Origin: Porites lobata
Lineage: Eukaryota > Cnidaria > Anthozoa > Scleractinia > Poritidae
NCBI GenBank assembly: GCA_942486035.1
Contig: CALNXK010000031.1
Location: forward strand, 2,876,001 to 2,940,000
Reading direction: 5' to 3'
Length of the DNA stretch: 64,000 nucleotides
Positions 36,020-46,610 of this stretch are shown piece after piece. The notes beneath the pieces were generated by a model. The model was not told the DNA's origin. It saw only the letters and a list, made by a program, of their open reading frames with translations, and did not search any database. Every line of letters begins with the position of its first letter. The stretch's first letter is position 1. Both the position numbers and the translations under genes were made by a program.

Positions 36020-36984
36020 TAGACAAAGAGGCCCTACCCCTTTTCTTTGACGTCAAGTGTGTTAACGGCTCTAACTTTTCGTTGAAAGGACGAAATCCGA
36101 AGTGGTTGCTAATTGTGCTTGTAAAGCGTGGAATGTAACTTGTAATATCACTCTGAAAAAATCTCCTAAGCTATGACGGAAATAATACCTCTAAATGGAC
36201 ATGACGAAGTTCTTCCTCTGTGATGCTGTTTGATGCTTTACAAGGTAGCTAATGTGTTGCTATTCGTGGAAAAGCTGTTTGGGTGAGCGGCGTCACTTCG
36301 TTTACCGTGGCTGAAATGTTAGAGGGGCGTAACACCACCCAAGGCTAGCCTGTGAACTGTTCATAAAAAATCACATCAGTGAATATTGATAACAACAGAA
36401 AGCCTCGAAACAAAATCATCTCTTAGGAAAAAAAAGGCGATAGATGATAGAGCTTTTGCCAGTCAACTGGCTGGGAATATATATGATTTGCGATAAAAAC
36501 CGTTTAGTTTTGAGCCGGCACAGTATGCCGGTTTGTAAACGAGTAGATTCCATGTTGCCGTGGGTCTGTTCAGTAATAGATCACAGAGGAGGTCAAAATT
36601 TGTTAAAAGCATCGTGACACACTCGCCTGCGGCTCGTGGTTTGATCTTTAGATTTCCAGTTAAAAGCTCAGTGTGCCTGTTCGACTGAGGTTTCACAAAA
36701 GATACTATACTAAATCAAGCCTCTTGTAAAGTAAATGCTCCACTGGCTGTAAAAGTGCACTTAGGACAGTGTGAATAGGTGGTTAACAAATGGCTAGTGT
36801 CGTGCATCATAAAACTCTGAATTGTGACTATCTTATTTCTGTTTTACACTTTACACTTCTAACTCTGCCAGTTCTGGTGTCACTTTTGCTATTGTTTTCC
36901 TCTGCTTCTCTCATGGACTTTTTATAAAGCAACTGTGTACAGCCCTTTGCATTTGTTTATTTTGTTTTCTGTTATTAACTGTAG

Positions 36985-37121
36985 AAGTTGTGAAAGACGA
37001 TGATGATGACAGGGTTGATGATGATGATGATGACGATGATGACGAAGATGAAGATAATGATAAGGAAGAGAAAACCGGGGACAATAGCAAAAGTGACTCC
37101 ACTGGACGCGAGGAGTTATGA
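36985..37121 (+). CDS. CRELD: alternative last exon of CRELD: Asp-rich tail ending REEL
   Basis: Acceptor TTATTAACTGTAG, then codons that join in frame to the donor at 35801 (KNGKK then EVVKD). The tail holds runs of Asp/Glu (DDDDDRV followed by nine Asp) and ends STGREEL before TGA at 37119-37121. REEL fits the ER retrieval pattern [KRHQSA]-[DENQ]-E-L; human CRELD2 ends REDL. The resulting protein would have 453 residues and no transmembrane segment. AATAAA follows at 37159. The only canonical poly(A) signal lies after this exon, and none is seen after the membrane-form stop, which suggests that the membrane form retains this intron. Confidence 0.75.
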
Positions 37122-37158
37122 TAAACCACCTTTGTAAAAATATTCTCAATGAAATTTT

Positions 37159-37164
37159 AATAAA
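37159..37164 (+). terminator. CRELD: poly(A) signal of CRELD
   Basis: AATAAA 38 bp after the REEL stop codon. I find no other AATAAA or ATTAAA between the membrane-form stop (36019) and this site. Confidence 0.65.
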
Positions 37165-37280
37165 TTATTTGTTCGTAAAAAACGTTTCACGTCTTTTAGT
37201 TAAACTTGTTCCCTCAGTTAACATGTATATCAAATATTTTAGCACGAGCTCTGCGATTCTGACATAGCGAAAGTGGGCGT

Positions 37281-38472
37281 TTGTTATACGCGGTACCTGG
37301 TAAATCGACCGAACAGGCCCTTGTCTATCTTTTACACCTGGCTTTAGAAGCCCTGGACAGGGGAGGTTGCTATCTATGGTTATTTTTTGCTGATTTTAAA
37401 AATGGTTTTGACCTTATTGATCACCTTATATTAATGGAGAAGCTTTCTACACAGTACAACCTCCACTGGAGCTTGCTCAGGTGGGTCGCATCCATTTTGT
37501 AAGGGCGGGCTCAGGTCACGCGTTGGCGCCTTGGTTTCTGCTCCTTTATATCTAAATGGAGGCATTCCTCAGGGCACAAAATTGGGTCCTGTGTTGTTTG
37601 CTGTTATGGTCAATGACCCTGTTCAAAGTTGGGGCGCCCGCATTAAATTCGTGGATGGTCTGACGGTTTTGGAGGTTGTACCTTGCAATTCGCCATCCTT
37701 ATTGAATGTAGTAGTTGATGACATCCACGCTTTCGCTGTTAACAACAATATGCGCTTATACCTCCGTAAATGCAAGTCCATGACTGTTGACTTTCTTCAC
37801 TACAATTGTTGCCTTCCGCGCCCTATCGCGGTTGGTGGGTCCAATATTGAACAGGTCTCTACATTTAAGCTCCTCGGTATCCATCTTTCTGAGGACTTCA
37901 CTTGGGCAGTGCACTGCGAATACATAGTGAAGAAGGCCAACAGACGGCTTTATACACTGAGACAACTCAAGAAGTGCAAAGTTCCGTGGGCTAATACTGT
38001 TCATATCTACTGCGCGCTAATTCGCACGCCTCCGCTGTGTTTGCTGACTTGCCTAAGTATATTTCTTGCTATCTTGAGAACGTGCAAAAAGGGGCCCTTT
38101 CCATCATTTGACCTGGTATTTCGTATGAAACAGCACTTGACAAAGCTGCATTATCCACTCTCTCAGACCGTCGGGCAATCTCGTGTATTAACACTAGGTA
38201 AGGTTCGGCCAGGTAACCCATTATACCCACTAATACACAACAGAGTGGTACCTATATCTACCAGTGTGTGTCTTAAGATCAGGGAGTTCTAGAAGGCCCA
38301 TGGCCACAAGGACTGAACGTTTCTAAAATTTTGTTAGTGTTAAATATTAATCTTGTCAATAAATGTATCGTATTAGTATAGGTATCTCAGCTTGTAAGGT
38401 ATCCTACAATTTAGTTTTCCAACTGCAAAAGGGACAATAAACCAGTGATTTGATTTGATTTGATTTGATTTA
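37281..38472 (+). pseudogene. 5'-truncated non-LTR retrotransposon, reverse transcriptase remnant
   Basis: Two frames together encode a decayed reverse transcriptase: FADFKNGFDLIDH (motif A) in 37281-37500, then GGIPQGTKLGPVLFAV (motif B) and KFVDGLTVLEV (motif C) in 37531-38292, followed by thumb-like KLLGIHLSEDFTW. The frame is broken near 37500 and the catalytic YxDD is FVDG, so the enzyme is dead. After ACAATAAACC comes a (TTTGA)n tail at 38446-38472, typical of CR1/L2-like LINEs. It is inserted about 120 bp past the CRELD poly(A) signal, same strand. Confidence 0.8.
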
Positions 38473-38517
38473 TACGAAGAGCAGAGAAGCAGAGTTAAGA
38501 GGGTATACAGCAACCTA

Positions 38518-38912
38518 GGCTCCGTATATATGGAGGTGAGTGGAAGGGTCACCCCCCTATCTGAGCTACCCTGAGCAAGCCAACTTTTCAAACATTTCCT
38601 TACAAAACGTGGTGAGCCGTTTACACGAGAGACAAAAACTTTACTCGGCCAGAATGGTGACCCGCTTAACCTCTTCATCCTTTTCTGATGGTAGGTTCAC
38701 CCTTAGCCCTTAGCCAGGCCAACGTTTCACCAACACTTTGGCTCCCCATGCCGAGTCAACTAGGTCAAAACGAGACAATCAGAGCATTGGTGAGTGCTGT
38801 TGACTCAGCAGAGGGGTCAACTTTTTCTCTCATGTAACCGCTCGCTAAAATTGACTCGGCTGCAAGGGTGATCCTTCTACCCGGAAAAAGTTTCCTCCAT
38901 ACAAACGGGGCC
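38518..38912. repeat. MITE-like element with GGCYCCGT ends
   Basis: GGCTCCGTATATATGGAGG at 38518 is mirrored by CCTCCATACAAACGGGGCC at 38894-38912. Between them GGTGACCC and GGGTGATCC words recur in both orientations. It lies between the LINE remnant and the tubulin gene; no coding capacity. Confidence 0.6.
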
Positions 38913-39616
38913 TCAGTATAAAAAACATGTCCATAATTTTCGAGGTGTGGATATGAGGAGAGGTGGATGAAGAAACGAGGCTTTCATAGACGGGCCACGT
39001 TCCAAGACTAGACTAACTAGAGGAAAAAATACCAAAGGGCATTTGGAAATATTTCTCCAAGTATGCCAACTAAGTGTACTTGAAATTAATCATCCTTTAT
39101 TCCACTACATTTGAAGACAAATGATTTTAAAAGTTTCTTTGTTCCTTTTATATCTTAAAGGATATACAGACATTGCTTTTTCTGTTTTATTTACTACTTC
39201 GTGTAAACACCCCAAATGAGTGATGTCAGCATACTAAAATCATGTGATAAGGAAACTTAAGCTGATTGGCTGCTAATCAGGTGACGTAGTCTTTTGTCGA
39301 GCACGTACAAAAGAGCGGGCTTTTTCAGTCGCCATCTAAAACGGAAAAAACTTTCTATAGCGCAAAGGATAACTTTTTCGGATTTTTTCCTTCAAAACTT
39401 GTAGAGAAACTAACTGGTAAGCCTATTAGGATTAGCGGTTGCTCCAATTATAGTAATTTTGTAATTAGTGTTATTGTTCTAATTGACTAATTAGTTAGTG
39501 AATCTGTTCCACTAGTAAAAGAGTAACTTGGCGTGTAACTTCTGTACATCGCAAAACTTTTTTGACCGTTTATAAGCTTAAAAAACCTGTAACGTTTTGG
39601 TCGACGTCAGTTCAAA

Positions 39617-42600
39617 ATGGTATGTGTTAGGCCTTTATAATTTCTGTAAGGTACTTTTAATGTAAACCAGTTTTGAAAATGGCTATTATTTGTTTAACTG
39701 TTTGTACAAAAAGCAATGGAAATTTCGTTAATGCGAATGGATTCTCAGTACGTTGCTTGAGCCTAAGCCGTTTGAAAATATGTGTCTAGTCAAGCTCAAG
39801 AGTATTCAAATATGAAAAATGAACTCAAAAAGCTGGGACAGAGAAGCATTTTTTTTTATTTCAACCTTATAATATGAATTCTCTGAATCAAATCGACGTC
39901 TGTGTTTAGCATAAAAATGTGACTCCACTTCTCGTTTTCTATGTTTGTTCAGTTTTTAAAGCTTATTTTAATTTACATTGTTTTTTTTTGTTTAAGCGAG
40001 AGTGTATTTCATTGCACATTGGCCAAGCTGGAGTTCAGATCGGTAATGCTTGTTGGGAGTTGTATTGCCTTGAACATGGCATTTTGGCAAATGGACACAT
40101 GAACGTTGGTGTAACTGAAGGTCAAGATGACTCGTTTACCACATTTTTCAACGAGTCCGTTGCTGGAAAGTATGTTCCGCGATCAATTTTTGTCGACTTG
40201 GAGCCGACTGTTGTTGGTAAGTACTAAAAGTGTAGACACATACAGGCCCGGTTCCTGAAAGGCCGATTAGTACTAATCAATTAAAAGATTAAAATTGTGT
40301 ACCGTAATTGTATTCTACCTTCCTGTGCATGGCTTAGGGTGACATTTTGAGTTATCATTATCGTATTTTGTAGTAAAAGCTCAATAGTATTTTGTAATCT
40401 CGAGTTGCATGTTCCTAGACGAGAAATCCTTGCTTGACTTGGGTTAAAGTTAACCATCTTTTGAGGAACCAGGCCTGGGGCGTCTTTTAATTTTAGTGGT
40501 CCAAGTGGGGCCGTTTAATAGATAGGAGGCGTTTATTCTCAAAACTGTAACAAGCTCTACAAAGCTAATATGCATTTCGTCGAAAATTTTAAGTAATATA
40601 TCAAGCATGAGAGAGAGTTGAACATACGACACGCAACGGAGTATTTTTTGACGAACTTCGAGGTGATTCATCTGGTGATGAAACACTGCCGCTCATGCTT
40701 GCTATTACTTCTCATACAAAATAGCTCAAAATGATTTTAGAAGGAGAAATTAAGGATGCAAAAATGAGCGGTTCAGTTTTCATCTGATTTCAAACACTCA
40801 TTAAACATTAATTTTCTTTGTATTTCCTTGATGAGTTTGCGAAGAGAGTTAAAAAATAGCGGAATATCCACCTCATCAATTGATACTTTCTAGGCCGTCT
40901 AGAGATCCATATGTCTCTTTCAAATCTCAACATCGACGTCAGAATCATTGCTCAGGGTTATTGTTTTGCCGTCGTTAGTCTATCATCGACTTAAACTTGA
41001 CATTGAACAAGATGAAATACTCAAACCGTATCAATGCTGAATGAACTGAACAACTTTTCTCCTTTTTGGTAATTCCTAGTACTTTGGAGTAATTCTCATA
41101 GGGGGGCGTCTACTGGAGAGGGGAGTCTAATCAATTTTTAAAAGCATAGAAGGGGCGTTTATTGGTCGAAGAGGTGTTTCTTTGGAAGTGGGCGCGTATT
41201 AGGTCATTTACGGTAGCTAATATAAGCTTAGTAATATCTTCAGTGTTTTCGCTTATATATGGAAAAGAAGGTTTTCTTTGGAAACAGTCTAACAAACCAC
41301 TTCCAGTACTGATCATGCCAGGAGCCTATCAAATCATGCTTAACAGGTATTACTTACTTTCACCATGTTAACCATTATTTTTTTAGTCTTGTTTCTTCCA
41401 CTTTGGAATTTTTAATTACTGGATTTATAACCCCCCAAAGTTACTGTTCACCTTAAAAATTATTTTAGTGTAAAAAAAGTTCTTTCCGACTTCAGCTTCA
41501 ATTCCTACTCGGCGTGCGTCATGATCGATTAGGTTTTAAGAATGATCGTTGTTGAGAGCAAAAAAAAGTACTAAACAGTAAAAAGATTATAACAAGTTAA
41601 CGATTCGCTTTGTGTGATCTGTCCTTAGACGAAGCTCGCACGGGAGTCTACCGTGACCTGTACCATCCTGAACAGATGATCTGTGGCAAAGAGGATGCTG
41701 CTAACAATTATGCTCGAGGTCATTACACTATCGGCAAGGAAATCATTGATTTGGTTATGGACAGGATTCGAAGGCTGGTCAGTAGTTTTTCAAAACTGCT
41801 GTATGGGTAGACGCTTTGTCTTCAGACTTCTGAGGCAGACATGGGTGGAGAAGGAATGGTAGTAAAATTGCCTCTGGAGAGATATTGATGAATAATTTGA
41901 AGGCCAAACAGTGTGATCCGGTCGGGCTCCACCCCAAATGAAATCATCAACAGATTTACTCCAGGGAAATTAATGAAAAACAAAAAAGTTTGGGAAACAA
42001 AAAGAAAACGATGGGGTCGAAAAAGGCCAAAAAAAAAAAGCAACAAAAGAGGAGAGAAAAAAAATTAAAAGCTAGAAAAACAAAACAAAAACAAAATAAA
42101 TCAACCCCCCGTCGGGCTAAACAATTAAAAGAAAAAAAAAAAAAAAAAAAAAAAAACCCGGAAATTGTATATTTGTTGGTGGTTTCATTTGCCCCTTCCT
42201 GAGATCAAACTTCACTACAAAATTATTTCTTTTCAAACAATAACTCAGATCTCCTTTGGCGATTAGCAGCCGTCGAGGATAATGATTCGCTGTGTTATGT
42301 AGTGATTCACGATTGTGGGCAATACGTATTTTGTAGCAATTTTTATTTCTCTCTTCTGAGGAAGGGGGACGTGTTTGTGCCGGTTGGGGTGGTTTGTTTT
42401 CATTTTATTTGCAACCGTCAATCAGACAAGACACTTGCAGCCTTTTTCTTGACGTCTACACTACTATTCCTTCTGCCTCAGCTTAGTCGGTGTTGAAATT
42501 ATCAAGATCTTGCTACCGTTTCTGGAAAGGTTGTGCCGTGCTATTGGGTAGACTACCAAACTTTCAACTAGCCTAGCCCCTGTAGCTAGGCCAGGTGGGA

Positions 42601-43602
42601 GTTTTCTAGTCTACCCAAGGGTACTTTGCTCCTTAGGCAGACCAGTGTTCCGGTCTACAAGGATTTCTCCTGACCCATTCGTTTGGTGGTGGAACTGGAT
42701 CCGGGTTTTCCTCCCTCCTTATTGAACGCCTGGCTATTGATTATGGCAAGAAGTCCACGTTGGAGTTCTGTGTATACCCAGCGCCTAGAGTCTCTACTAC
42801 TGTCGTGGAGCCGTACAACGCGGTGCTGACGACACATTCAACTCTTGAACACGCCGATTGCTCTTTTATGATGGATAACGAGGCCATTTACGATCTATGC
42901 CGCAAGAACTTAGACGTTGAGCGACCCACCTACGCGAATCTGAACCGTCTAATCAGCCAAGTAGTTTCCTCGATCACTGCTTCCCTTCGTTTTGACGGTG
43001 CCCTCAATGTCGACCTGACGGAGTTTCAGACTAACCTTGTACCGTACCCTAGAATTCACTACCCACTTGTATCCTACTCACCTATAATATCTGCTGAAAA
43101 AGCTTACCACGAGCAGTTAACAACGACCGAAATTACAAATCGGTGCTTTGAACCAACCAATCAGATGGTAAAATGTGATCCGCGACACGGACAGTACATG
43201 GCTTGTTGCTTGCTGTATAGAGGCGACGTTGTCCCCAAAGATGTGAACGCAGCGATTTGCGCCATTAAGTCGAAACGCACTGTCCAGTTTGTAGAGTGGT
43301 GCCCGACGGGTTTCAAGGTTGGTATAAATTACCAGCCCCCGACTGCTGTCCCAGGAGGGGATCAGGCTAAGTTACTCCGCGCTCTTTGCATGCTCAGTAA
43401 CAGTACAGCCATCTCTGAGGCGTGGGCGCGTTTAGATCACAAGTTTGATCTGATGTTCACCAAACGAGCTTTTGTCCATTGGTATGTGGGGGAGGGGATG
43501 GAGGAAGGAGAGTTCATTGAGGCCCGTGAGGACCTTGCCGCATTGGAAAAGGATTATGAAGAAGTGGAGGCCACAGCTTCGGATTACGATGATGAATACT
43601 GA
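39617..43602 (+). CDS. alpha-tubulin, divergent isotype
   Basis: Four coding exons, 445 residues: 39617-39619 (ATG only), 39997-40216, 41629-41777, 42637-43602; all junctions GT-AG. It starts MREC and ends with a tyrosine (SDYDDEY), as alpha-tubulins do. GGGTGSGF, the tubulin GTP-binding signature, and the alpha catalytic glutamate (LNVDLTEFQTN) are present. Compared with the usual alpha chain it is divergent: the luminal loop normally containing acetylatable Lys40 reads HMNVGVTEGQDDSF, one residue shorter and without lysine. The C-terminal tail is short and less acidic-repetitive. Introns hold MITEs. A donor-like ACTG|GTAAGCC at 39418 suggests a 5' UTR exon. Poly(A) signals at 44333 and 44440. 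Function: microtubule subunit, perhaps specialised. Confidence 0.93.
40217..41628 (+). other. second intron of alpha-tubulin, repeat-filled
   Basis: Holds the 40243-40477 inverted-repeat element and, about 40495-41215, a block with repeated GGCGTTTATT words ending ATTTACGGTA that resembles the MITE at 16147-16459. Confidence 0.55.
40243..40477. repeat. MITE with CAGGCCCGGTTCCT ends
   Basis: CAGGCCCGGTTCCT at the left and AGGAACCAGGCCTG at the right are inverted copies with one mismatch, 235 bp apart. No coding capacity. Confidence 0.65.
41778..42636 (+). other. third intron of alpha-tubulin
   Basis: Contains an A-rich stretch (about 41990-42155) and an imperfect inverted repeat at about 42546-42616, with GGGTAGACTA mirrored by TAGTCTACCC around CTAGCC words. 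Nothing coding. Confidence 0.5.
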
Positions 43603-44332
43603 GCTGAACTGCACCAAGATAAAAAACCAACAAGAAATATAATCCGTCCTATGGGTCGTTTCCTCTGCGCAGAAACAGAAGAGTATACGGAAGAATGAAC
43701 GTGGCCTCACTTCTCATAATATGATAAGTTTCAAGATCATTACAGTAGACTAATGACAACTCAATCACCAGTTAACTTTAAGTGTCAGCAAAATAGTACC
43801 CTTAATTTGTGGCATTTTCTCGGCAACATTATATTCTCTTAAAAAACAACTGATCAACAACCTGATTGACTAACATCGCTCTTAGAAAGCGCCATTCTAA
43901 AAGCAAACCGAAGCTCTTGTTATGATTATATTCAAATTAAAAAAAGAACTGGCTTTCCATCCATTGAGTGCTTTATAGGGACGGTTGCATATAAGTGGCT
44001 GTGATTTTATAGCTGGTATATTTCCCATAGAAAAGAAGCAGCAACTCTAACCTCTTGATTTTTAATGAGAAGCCTTGTACTCAACTGATCCATATTAAAG
44101 AGAATTTGGAGTCAAGTTAACGCCAAACGTCAGATTTAAGTTGAGAATTTCTCAAAAATGGAAAACGAGCAGATAAAACCTGTGCAAACTATTCAGTCTA
44201 ATGGATAAAACCAGCGTGAAACTGACATCATATTTTTTGTGGAAGTAATTTTAACAGTAAGCGTGGTAGAAATTGACGTTTGTCGTTTGCCGCTAAACGT
44301 GACTTTATTTCTCTCTATTTTTACTTTCCATG

Positions 44333-44338
44333 AATAAA
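44333..44338 (+). terminator. poly(A) signal of alpha-tubulin (proximal)
   Basis: AATAAA in the 3' UTR; a second copy at 44440-44445 is more distal. Confidence 0.4.
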
Positions 44339-44439
44339 GTGATTTCTTGTCAGTCGTTCTCAGTTTTAAAACCTATATGTTGTCCGTTGTAAGCAGTTAT
44401 TGTGTTCAAAGCTGTCGCCTAAAATCAGTCCTGTTCTTC

Positions 44440-44445
44440 AATAAA
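44440..44445 (+). terminator. poly(A) signal of alpha-tubulin (distal)
   Basis: AATAAAG, 838 bp after the tubulin stop. The opposite-strand gene has its own signal at 44473-44478, only 27 bp further on, so the two 3' ends probably overlap. Confidence 0.5.
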
Positions 44446-44472
44446 GATTCAGAGCAAGATCAATGAAATTGT

Positions 44473-44478
44473 TTTATT
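44473..44478 (-). terminator. poly(A) signal of the convergent membrane-protein gene
   Basis: TTTATT on plus, AATAAA on minus, about 240 bp past the stop codon at 44721. Confidence 0.5.
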
Positions 44479-44720
44479 GTTTCTATACAAATACTGCGGA
44501 TTTAAAAATCTTTTTAAAAGCCAAGGTTTGTAAGTCCTCGGGAAGGTTCTTATCAGGTAGCCCTGTCTTTTTTCCTAGACCTCAAAACCATTCATTCCTT
44601 CATCATTCACCTGCGAACGCCTTTCACCCTTCAACTAGTATACTTTATATAAGTATTTATAGTTGGAATTTTTAATATCATGCAATTTTTTAATAGGGTT
44701 ATTCAAGCATTCAGTTCTAT

Positions 44721-46610
44721 TTAAGTTTCTGTTTTCTGTTCCTTTTCGGGAATCCACTGCTCAAAGCCTGATAGCATTTCGTCTCTTTCGAAAGCGTCTG
44801 TTTCAGATTCATGTTGGCTATGTTTCCATTTTGTGCTATTAGTACGTTGAGGTTGACGAATGCTGTTTGTTTTTGATGAAGAGCGATCTACCGTGGGCAC
44901 TGTGGACCCATCAAAGACCAAGTTCCCCGAGATCGTCAATATGTGTTGCTGAGGTAATGCTCCACGAATGGGAGATAATAAACCAGCCAATGGCTCGGCC
45001 TTGTAGCTTAAATCATTTTCCTTGATGTCTGCATGAAAACTTGATATTGACTCCAAATTCTTTCCGTTAGTTTTCTCACCTGGTGCATACGCATTGCAGG
45101 GTTCTAAGTTCTTGGGCTCTGTAGGGGCTTCAATAGAAGATCTATAGCCATAATTAGTAAATGAACTTGCATAGTCACTTGGCTGTACTAAGTTAGGTTC
45201 CGTGGAAGGACAGTCCACCTTAGAGTCTACAGCGCGTTCTCTACTGCACGATTTTGTTTTATCATAGTTACCTAATTTCTGACTACCATTCTGATCATAG
45301 AACTCCTTATCTTTGAAATTTGAAGAGCATTTTAATCCAGATAAATAGCTGGTTTCGACGTCTGGAAAAGAGGAACTAGCTTTGCCAGAATCTTGATAAC
45401 AAAGAGTTGAATTTCCTTCATCAAATTCCCAAGCGTTTTTCTCAGATTTTTTCTCTGGAGGGACTTGAATGAATTGCGCATCGTAGCTGAAGTTTGAGGG
45501 AAAGAAGTGCACAACTTTTGCACTAGTCTTTCTTCTTGCATTTTCCACTTTGAGACTACTTTTGCGTGGTTTTGCTGCACCAAACAGGTCTTCTCTGTTT
45601 TGGTAATTGCCTGGTTTATCCATACACGACAGCTGTCTTAAATCCGAATCAGAGAAAGTCAGTCGGTTGAGTTTTCGACCTTTCTTTTTCGTTGTCATTT
45701 GATCACGGTGAGGATCGAACACCAACCCGGGATTAGATTCCAAGTCAATGTTTAGAAAACTCTTGGAATAACCCAGAGGGAATTCTTGAAGTTCAATCAC
45801 TTGACGTTTCCTGGGACGAAGTTTAAGCGCGCACTCGACAATCGCCCCCTCCGCATCTAATGAGTCACGTGACCATCTGCAGTAACGATCTACGAATTTT
45901 CCTTCAGAATCGGTTGTGCTCCCGTAACCGAGATAAGTGCTCGATGATCGGTTTTTGTTCAGGAAAGCACCAACGCTCGTCCACTCAGGGTCATACATAC
46001 TGTGAAGAGAATTTCGGTTCTCAGTGTTTTTCAGTGGCCTGTAGCGATACCCCGCTGCTCCTTTATGCGTGTTAGGGCTTCCCTGGGATCCTTTAAACAA
46101 ATTCGTAACTTTGCTCTTGGCTTGATTTAGTTTCCCAGGTGGATGCGGGTTAGAATTCCATGTATACTAAGAGTAAAAAGAATGACGAAATCTTTAGAAT
46201 AAAATAAAAAAATATAGTTGGTGAGGGAGGCATGTGTCAGCCTCCCCGCTACAAAATAACGCAACTTTGTTATTTACCTGTGAAGCGTACTCCCCTGAGT
46301 TGGGACGGTGGTAGCTGCCATTGGATGCCATGGTAACGCACACTTTATGAGGGTTCTCCTTGTATGTCAAAGTCGTGGTCTTTGCGCTGTTATTAACATA
46401 GCATTTTCCACACATTCCTCCTTTAGAGCGTGCTATAGGGCAATTAAAATGTTCATTTCGATGCCGTCTCCAAAGACATTCGCACGGCGCGTGAATGCAA
46501 AGGGCCACGACGACCAATAAAACGACAAATCCAGAAGCAATTGCTAGGTACCATCGCGAACTTTTGTCCTTTTCCGAAGAAAGTTTTACAGCTGTTGGAA
46601 GATATGACAT
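44721..46610 (-). CDS. orphan single-pass membrane protein with long cytoplasmic-like tail
   Basis: Two exons, 592 residues: 46610-46278 (111 codons) and 46166-44721 (482 codons with stop), joined by a phase-0 GT-AG intron (donor CAG|GTAAATA, acceptor ACTCTTAG). There is no signal peptide; one hydrophobic helix lies near residues 20-40 (YLAIASGFVVLLVVVALCIH), followed at once by a Cys/Arg-rich juxtamembrane stretch (CECLWRRHRNE, CGKCYVNN). The remaining 500 residues are polar, rich in Ser, Lys and Asn, with basic patches (RPRKRQ, TTKKKGRK), and look disordered. I recognise no domain and propose no function. It is convergent with alpha-tubulin; poly(A) signal near 44473. Confidence 0.75.

Noticed and set aside
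36911..37149. Ser- and His-rich minus-strand frames
   Set aside because: They are shadows of the Asp-rich REEL exon of CRELD on the plus strand.
37156..37281. Idea that the reverse transcriptase belongs to the CRELD transcript
   Set aside because: The CRELD poly(A) signal precedes it and the retrotransposon has its own tail and broken frame, so it is an independent insertion.
41990..42202. Lys-rich plus-strand open frame
   Set aside because: It is translation of an A-rich stretch inside tubulin intron 3.
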